Below are positions 8,788 to 15,499 of a stretch of 15,499 nt of DNA, in pieces. The DNA comes from Clavulina sp. PMI_390 (lineage: Eukaryota > Basidiomycota > Agaricomycetes > Cantharellales > Hydnaceae), in contig WIDE01000249.1 in the NCBI GenBank assembly GCA_015039315.1, positions 5,211 to 20,709 of the forward strand, read 5' to 3'. A model generated the notes under the pieces. The model saw only the letters and a program-made list of their open reading frames with translations. It did not search any database and was not told the origin of the DNA. Position 1 is the first letter of the stretch. Each line of letters begins with the position of its first letter. The translations under genes were made by a program, and so were the position numbers.

Positions 8788-10558
8788 TCACATCGGGTTG
8801 TTGAGAGTGCGGACCTTCTCCGCCACATACTCGTAAGTGGACCATGTCTTCTCCAGTTGGGTCATCATATCTTTCCGATCTTGCAATGAGCATACTTCGT
8901 CTAAACCGCCATGACCGTCCAACGTGAGTCCCGCAAACGATCCTTCGTATGCCTTTAGCGCGTGCCCCAACGCTAAAGCGGTCCCAACTGATGGGAAAGC
9001 GCGGAAAACGTCTCTCGAAAGTTCAGCGGCTCGCTTCTCATCACCAATGCACGAGAGTGCAATGAGCCGACTGACGACCACGCGCATGCTTGGCCGATCA
9101 GCGGGGTTATGGGCCCACATCTCCGTAAGGAGAATCCAGAGCATGTCGACTATCGCTTCATCCAAAGCCCCAAATGATTCTCGAAGCGGGCGTTGCGGTC
9201 GCTGGTTTTTCCCTGCAGCATTGGCTGCCGCGTACTCATTTTGATATTCAGCAAAAGGTTTATCGAGTGTGGCTAGCCCAAGTATGGTCATCGCAAATGC
9301 GTAGCAGTCAGAAGCAGGGGTAGTGTGAAAGGACTTTTCTGAATCAAACAGGTGAACTTCTGGTGCCAGATAGCGAAATTGGCCTCCCTCAACAATGATA
9401 GCCCCCTTGAGTGGTTCTTCATAATCAATATGAGATAATGAGAATCCAGAGAGTAGGGCATTGCCTTTATCATCTATAAGGATGTTCCGCTTTGAGGTAG
9501 CAATCTATTAGCTAATTTTAACCTGAGCTTTACATCAAAAGGGTATGCTTACTGCACAAAGGTTTCCATGGACAATGGGAGGCAGCTGTCCATGAAGGTA
9601 CTCTAATGCTGATGCTACCTCACAAACCTTCAAAGAGAAAAGAAAAGATTTATGATAGTACAACCCGACCAGGAACAATGTTGGCTTACAATCTTGAGCA
9701 TCACATGAGGTCTTTTTCCTACATCCAAAGAGGACAAATAATCCAATGCATGACCATTGGCAAAGATGGGCATCACAATTGATAGCGGGTGCTCAGAACT
9801 ACATGTAATTCCAAGAATTGGAACCACATTTGGATGACAAATTTGAATCCGGGTTGTAATTTGTTGTTGGATTGTCTAAACACCCATGTGTGAGTATGTG
9901 TATGTCAGACCAAAACATATCATACCAGCAAGATCTCTTGACCCTCAGGTGAAGCCCAATTATGGCCTTGCGGTGGTCGTGCATCCCAAACAATAACTGG
10001 TTTATTGCCAATATTGCCACTCCATATGAAGGCAGATCCCCCAGCATATATTAGTCCTCTTTTCTGAACTTGAAGAATCTTCACTTGGGCAGGGAGCTTG
10101 TGTGAAGCTGCCACTATATCTTGCAATAAGCACAAGGCCTGAGGTCTCAGATTCCCAAGTCTGTGATGAGGATCATCAAGAGCCTAGAGAGAAAATGGAT
10201 GAATCAGTAAAATAAATATCAATTTGAACCAATCTGGACCTACTCCTTGGAGCTTCTCCAGGAATAGATCCTGATTTGCCTCACTCTCCATGATGTGGTT
10301 AAAAGATTCCGGATGTGAAATGATATTTTCTACTATAACTATTGGATCTAGGCTCTTTAGTGAAGTATGAGTGGATTGAGTTATTCAGTACCTTAGAGTT
10401 ATATTCACCTGGATGTTGGTCCCTTGAGGATGGATCAACTGATTTCCATCCCAGTAGAGGGAAGTCAGCATGTATGTGTGAGCCATTGCAGCAGCGTAGC
10501 TCCAAAGGGAATGTTTTGAGGCGGTTGGAGAGTGTGATGCGATCAGATATGATGGCAT
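8788..10558 (-). CDS. Locus 3: pseudokinase (HGN, GFS, VIVW) with a short C-terminal tail
   Basis: Six exons: 10558-10409, 10354-10244, 10183-9926, 9875-9690, 9627-9553 and 9489-8788, all introns phase 0 and 50-63 bp. The protein is 493 residues with no internal stop. The ATG at 10558 has a weak context; one at 10486 (G at -3 and +4) would give 469 residues. Order: N-terminal helical region (DPIVIVENII..., ALDDPHHRLG), N-lobe with Trp (about 153) at the beta3 Lys position, catalytic loop HGNLCARN with Asn (about 257) for the Asp, and GFS (about 275-277) for DFG. APE (about 302-304) and the C-lobe core SDCYAFAM are retained, as is a tail like the last TPR-like helices of locus 1. All three key catalytic residues are gone while the frame is intact, so it is probably a non-catalytic binding or scaffold protein. 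Base composition shifts near 9250-9420. Confidence 0.85.
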
Positions 10559-11274
10559 CTACTGCGGATAAGAGTGTTTTTTTTTAAGTTGATGTCACCG
10601 CCCTTTTTTCTCCCAAGTGTGGGACACTGGTAGCAGATAGAGGCTTCTCTTCTCAGAAGGATGGTATCATGGATCGCGCAGGGTAGGGCTAGAATCCGCA
10701 AGCAATGAGCATTTGACGGCGGTCTAAAGCACAGCCTCGCAAACGCATATTCAACGCGTGAATTGTACCATGTTTATCACCAATATCTGGAAAAACGGTG
10801 TATTTAGTTCAGACGTCTGGGTACAATGGCTCGCATCGTTGGTTGGGGTATGTGCCCTGAGCTCAAACATTGTTCCGCCAATGTGCAAAGGACTGACGGA
10901 GATTGAGACGTTGCAGTGCATTCGGCCCATCCTCGCATCATTCCACCCAGAAGAAAGCCAAAGGGTAGTGAGTCTTGTTGTATGTCGAATTTCCTAGACA
11001 TATGCAGAATTAGAATCAGGCATTACGATTTCTAGCGCCGGTCTCCTTGTTGGTTCATACCATTCGCACAGTGTGACTTGTAGGAACTGATCTCCACAAC
11101 CGTTTAACCCTATCTCAACTGTTCCAAGGCTTCCTCCAATATCGGATAGAAGCCTAATTCTGTCTTTTTTTTATTGCAAGGGGATGATTAGCTACAGTAA
11201 GTAAACGACCCTCGCTTAATTTTTTCATCACGGCCCTACGATACCCTACTCCTAAGCTAAATGATCCGACGAAC
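10559..11274. other. Intergenic region between locus 3 and locus 4
   Basis: About 715 bp hold the upstream region of locus 3 and the 3' end of locus 4. A run of T on the plus strand near 10576-10585 gives an A tract just upstream of locus 3, read in its direction. The small open frame 10758-10997 has no recognisable feature and overlaps an equally open frame on the other strand. No terminator or repeat was seen. Confidence 0.6.
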
Positions 11275-13189
11275 CTACTGGTGACGTTGAAAGTAACCCG
11301 CCTTTTCTGCTATGTACGCATAAATGGTAAAATACGGCATCATCCTACGCCATTCTTCTGACGAGCACAGCTCATCAAGATCACGAAGTCCACGTAGACC
11401 CAACTTGATTAACGAATGTTCATACCATTTCAAGGCATTCGCAAATGCCAGAGCCGTGTCATGAGACTGGTGTGCGCGGAAGGCATGTCTTGCGGCCTCT
11501 GCTGCTTCCCTTCCATGAATACTTGCGATGTTAACAACCTCATTCTTGACCTCGTGCATGCTGGGTCGTGAAATCGCTTCATAAGCCCACGTACGTCTCA
11601 ACAGTACCTGAAGCGTGTCGATTGCCCCATTACTTAGCTCTCCAAAAGCTGTGCGAGAAGGATACTCGGGTTGGCGGCCATGCATTGCGGCATTAGACAC
11701 CTCCCATTCACTTCCATATTCAGAAAATGGTTTCTGGAGTGTGGCCAGCTCAAAAAATGTCATTCCGAATGCGTAGCAATCGGAGGCGGCAGTCGTTCGG
11801 AAAGGACCTGGGCCACTGGCAGTTAGCACCCGTAGAAGCTCCGGTGCTAAGTAACGGTATTTGCCACCGCTGACAATAACTGTTGCTGTGCGTGTTGGTT
11901 CGTGTTTGATTCGCGACAGCCCAAAATCAGATAGGAGCCCGTTTCCCGCATCATCTACGAGAATGTTTCGCTATTGGGTAGAGGTCGCATCAGTAATTTT
12001 CCGTTCGAGGAACGTGCAGCTGACCCGTGCATACCGGGTCCACGTCACCATGAATCAGAGGGGGGAGCATTCCGTGAAGATATACCAGCGCCGAAGCAAG
12101 ATGGCGTATCTGAAATGGAAAGGGTCCTTAGTAGATATAGTCTCCCCTAAGCGATATATAGGCTTACAATGTTAAGCATCTCGCCAGCACGTTGCGGAGG
12201 GTCCAATCGGTTTAGGTACCTGAGAGCATTACCATTGGCCGCTAAAGGGGCGACAATTGAGAGCGGGTAGTCTTCACTACACGATACCCCAAGTATCGGG
12301 AGAATATTTGGATGTTGAACCTGGATCTGGGTGACGATCTCTCGACGAGTTGCCTTCCGAGATGATTTCTGTCAGCAGATGATATGATAAGTCTAGGGAG
12401 CAAAGTTCATACCGACACGATATTCTTGCCTTCGAGCGAGTCCCAATCTTGATTCTCAGGCGGGCGAGCGTCCCGGACAATCACTTTCCTCCCATCGAGA
12501 TCGGCCTTCGAAATAGAGGCCTCCCCCCCGAAATCAATAAGAACCCGTTCGCCTATTTCCAGTAACTTGACTCGACTGGGTAGTTTGCAAGAACTTGCCA
12601 CAATGTCTTGGAGTAAGAGTAAAGCCGCAGGTCTTTGGTCTCCAAGCCGACTCTGGGGGTCGTCGAGAGCCTGTAAGGAATATGTTGCGTTAAGAGACTG
12701 GTCAACTCAAGTGTGAGTAACCTCGACGTACGGATTGAAGAATCTCCAGGAAAAAAGATTGATTCATTTCGCTTTCCATAATGTGGAAAGACTCGGGACT
12801 GGCAATGACACTTTTGGCGAGCATGACTGGATCCAGGTACTGGAGAGAGACATCAGAGGGTTTCCACACCCTCGTAGAGCACACTCATCAATTGTGGTTG
12901 AGAAATTTACCTGTGGTGATTCACTATGAAGAGGCTCCGGGAGAAGGTTCTCCGTTGTAATAGCAGAGGGATCATGAATACGACCAGGATCAGCATTAGA
13001 CGAGTCAGCGAGCGAAGTATGATCTGCACCGCGGCCTCTATCAGGGAGCTGAGCAAGTGCAACCGAAGGGAGTCGAGTTCTTGGAGGAGGTATGGGGTTA
13101 GAAGATGCGGCTTGCTGTGCCGCGTGGGCCGTAACCTGCCGTGAGCGCCGGAACGATTTCCATCTGAGCGCAGGTGTTGTTCGGTCCAT
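11275..13189 (-). CDS. Locus 4: kinase-like protein, best-preserved member
   Basis: Six exons: 13189-12911, 12839-12732, 12670-12413, 12353-12168, 12109-12035 and 11970-11275, with phase-0 introns of 58-71 bp. The protein is 533 residues; an ATG at 13201 would add four, but its context is weak while 13189 has A at -3 and G at +4, and its MDRTT resembles MDNSS of locus 1. Order: Ser/Pro-rich N-terminus, helical segment (LDPVMLAKSVIASPESF, ALDDPQSRLG), N-lobe with VIVRD (Arg about 195 at the beta3 Lys position), catalytic loop HGDVDPRN (Asp about 299), DFG (about 317-319), APE (about 344-346), SDCYAFGM, RPSM, then a short tail with LDELC and YIAEK. The catalytic-loop Lys is also replaced. No linker or full TPR block is present, unlike locus 1. 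Role unknown; signalling is inferred from the fold. Confidence 0.87.
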
Positions 13190-13201
13190 CTTGGTTTGCA
13201 T

Positions 13202-15013
13202 ATACCCCCACGGGAATGCTGCTTGTTCGAAGCACCCAGCTGTATCAACGAAAATATCAGAGGTTATCGAAGGTGAGCTCTGCTATTTATCGCAAAGAGG
13301 ACGATGGTGTGAGGGCTCAAGAGCACTTGCGCACGTCAGGTGGTCACATGACACTGCCTTTCCGTGAATTGGGAATATCGTATAAACCGCGAGCTATGGG
13401 CATCCCAGATCGTTAAGCGCAGGTATAAGCCCTTCATCCTACGCAGATTGACAAGCTTTAGTGTTATCTCATCGTCGGCAATTGCTTGCCCCCTTGCGGC
13501 AGGCTCCAGCCGTGAACGCCGCCCGAGCGGTTCTGGCAAACGCAACCAACTTGCCTCACGCCAGCTCCTACTAGTACTCCCAAGCGTATTATAAATTGAG
13601 CTCAATCTTAACCCATATGTGTGGCGGGCGACGATACGACCCTCGTTTCTTCGCATGCTAGCCTGAGTGGTCTGGGTCTGGTGCCGCTGTCCTCACTCTC
13701 GTTCCATCATGATTACCGCGATTCCCTGTGCATCTTTCTCCATCGCTTGGCTCATTTCTCCCTCGATCTCCCGATACTTGCGGTCAGTTAACGCTGTCTG
13801 AAAGCTCATCTACGAGGCGATAAGCACGACTACACCTCAACCCTCTAGATGCCTCGGTCGCTGTATTCCCGCGGGATCCTTTGTAGTATCTCTGATATGT
13901 AGTACTTTGGAACCCATTCGTGAGGGGCGGACCGTCATCCACATTGTCGTCGAGATCGTGTCGGAACCCGGTTGAAACGATACCCTACCCGTATCATTCA
14001 CCGCTCTCGAATAGGCTGTTATGTTGTTTTTATCCTATTTGCACTTGCGCTCTTCGCTCTGCTAGGTTATTCCATTGATTTTAGCATTCCGCTGTCCCGG
14101 AGGTGCACATCTCAGCAATCCCACACCTCGCAATACTACCCCAAATTCCCGAAAAATGTTGTTTCTAGGCGCAATAGCCAATATTTACTACGACGCACAC
14201 GTGAGAGACGGATATTGGCGGTTTTTAACCCCCCATCACGGAAATACTGGTGCAATAGCGAGTCTGTAGTTCGCCTCCAAGCTGGTGACAATGGGGCTAA
14301 TTTCTTTCATATATCCTTGATCATTACGGATCCCCTCATCCAGGGTGTTCGGGCCACATAACTATCCCCGCGGACAATCTTGTTCGCAACGAAAGCCCTG
14401 GTATATCCTCCATAACCCAGCACCATCTCATCCCTAGCTGCCGCCCCACGAACTTCAAAATTAGGATCGGCCCAGTTCCCCTCACCTTCCGCACATGCCT
14501 CATCCACCGCCATCGCATAAGCGAAGCATTGCGCAGAATATTTTGGTTCTCCCGATCATTATCACTATCATGAACCACCATGATATTATCACAAACACAG
14601 TGGTCGACCCGCCGACGCCCTCCCATTGCTGACGCTTTATATCAGTATCCTTCCCGCGGAGTCAGCAGGCAGTATAATTAGTTCACCTGCGGCACCTACT
14701 TTGCGTCCTGTGCTGGCCCATCCATATCAATCAGGACGCGCCTTCTCACCAATAGGCCTGTATTATTTCCCTTCCATCACGTCCTAGTTCCGCGTTCCCT
14801 CCATTCCCCAAACTCCCCTCTACATCCACCGGTCTTTTCCAGTGATCTGTTATGCACACTATCGTATTTTTTATTTCATTTTCTTTGTTCCCTCCTGCTC
14901 TGGGAGCACTGGGCTGCTTGTACACAGGGTTTGAGCGTATATAAGATACGCTACTGGCCGCGAAAAAAGATAGGATGGAAGTCTCTTGGACGCTCCGTCC
15001 TAATCATGTTGCT
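13202..15013. other. Long gap between locus 4 and locus 5
   Basis: About 1.8 kb with no gene I can identify. The right part should contain whatever followed the kinase domain of locus 5, but I see no relic of the TPR-like tail in any frame checked. The plus strand is CT-rich around 13670-13830 and 14700-14900, as in many fungal promoters, and has a TATATAAG at 14938-14945. An open minus-strand stretch is listed separately. Confidence 0.5.
14307..14552 (-). other. Unassigned open stretch with protein-like sequence
   Basis: One minus-strand frame is open from just after a TGA near 14553 to 14307 and reads like a soluble protein (segments CFAYAMAVDEACAEGEGNW and DPNFEVRGAAARDEM, then GYGGYTRAFVANKIV). 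A second minus-strand frame is also open over the same bases, so chance is a serious alternative. An ATG lies at about 14513. No family is recognised and no flanking exon found. Confidence 0.25.
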
Positions 15014-15499
15014 CTAAACCCCTGAAAGTTCATCAGCCCGGATCCGCACATGGTGCATGCTCGGTCGCTCATGTGCCTCATGGTTCCACATTTCGGTGAG
15101 TAGTTGCCAAAGGTTATCCACCGTCTGGAGGCTTAGCGCCCCGAACGCCTCTTGTGCTAGTCGCTGAGGTCTGATGCCAAGCTTCGCCGCATTAGATGCC
15201 GCCCACTCATTCTTGTATTGGGCAAAAGGCTTTTGGAGCGTAGCCAGCTCGAGGATCGTCATCGCGAACGCATAGCAATCAGAACCAGGGGTGGTGCGGA
15301 AGGACTGGTTCGTGTCGAGCAGCTGTAGAACCTCTGGCGCTAGATAACGGAGATTACCGCCCTCTTGGATGGTAGTTGCTGAGCGAGTAACCTCATGTTT
15401 GATGCGGGATAATCCGAAATCGCATAGTAGTGCATGGCCCTCAGCATCTATCAGGACATTTTTCTAGTAGTAATGGGTCAACTCATTGGCTTGGTGGTA
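15014..15499 (-). CDS. Locus 5: kinase-like protein, partial, ending right after the kinase domain
   Basis: Only the last exon (15463-15014, 149 residues plus stop) is in the window; it follows an acceptor ACTACTAG at the splice position used in loci 1, 3 and 4. It starts with KNVLID, the end of the catalytic loop, and continues with CDFGLSRI (DFG intact), YLAPEV, SDCYAFAM and RPSM. It ends in TAG eight codons after the RPSM helix region starts to diverge (ADELSGV). The tail with LDxxC and the YxYIAEK-like motif found in all other members is missing. The upstream exons, including HGD and the N-lobe, lie beyond the right edge. GC is high (about 60% in the one 60-base row counted by hand). It may be a naturally short form or truncated by the stop. 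Confidence 0.82.

Noticed and set aside
13336..13656. Minus-strand frame of 106 codons upstream of locus 4
   Set aside because: It has an Arg-rich, low-information composition and no family motif, and a plus-strand frame is open over the same bases. It is not joined to locus 4 by a convincing splice site.
13972..14361. Plus-strand open frame of 129 codons with a hydrophobic, membrane-like N-terminus
   Set aside because: It begins with TTG, not ATG, and no ATG occurs near its start. There is no recognisable domain, and competing minus-strand frames are also open over its 3' end.
1..15499. Idea that the repeats between loci mark a transposon
   Set aside because: No terminal inverted repeats, target duplications, transposase or reverse-transcriptase motifs were seen. 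The repeated sequence is explained by homologous exons.

Overview
The window looks like a stretch of a basidiomycete (Agaricomycete) genome. The genes are cut by many short introns of 50-71 bp with GT...AG ends. The proteins belong to an expanded fungal family of kinase-like proteins (tyrosine-kinase-like type, catalytic loop His-Gly-Asp). A Rhizoctonia/Ceratobasidium- or Tulasnella-type fungus would fit, but that is inference from family resemblance and about 40-60% GC, not a database match.

Layout: five related loci, all on the minus strand, form a tandem array. Locus 1 (2978-142) is a kinase-like domain, a Ser/Pro-rich linker and a TPR-like tail; one base is missing in exon 3. Locus 2 (about 6101-3848) carries an unrecognised N-terminal domain with a Glu-Asn-Cys-Trp motif, joined to a linker and TPR tail homologous to those of locus 1; it is a pseudogene with two in-frame stops and at least two frameshifts. 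Locus 3 (10558-8788) is an intact frame encoding a kinase fold that has lost the beta3 Lys, the catalytic-loop Asp and the DFG Asp, so it is a pseudokinase. Locus 4 (13189-11275) is the best-preserved member and keeps HGD, DFG and APE. Locus 5 (15463-15014, running off the right edge) is a kinase C-lobe that stops right after the kinase domain.

The three complete kinase loci share the same splice positions. Exons of 258 (257 in locus 1), 186 and 75 nt recur, and every intron falls in phase 0. This shows recent common descent by duplication and gave an internal check for finding the frameshift. Where the N-lobe can be read (loci 1, 3, 4), none has the usual beta3 Lys, so the family may signal by binding or scaffolding rather than by phosphorylation.

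The spaces between loci (2979-3847, 6102-8787, 10559-11274, 13202-15013) hold no gene I can identify. Two of them contain open stretches with splice-like signals that I list at low confidence. I saw no RNA genes, CRISPR arrays or transposon structures.
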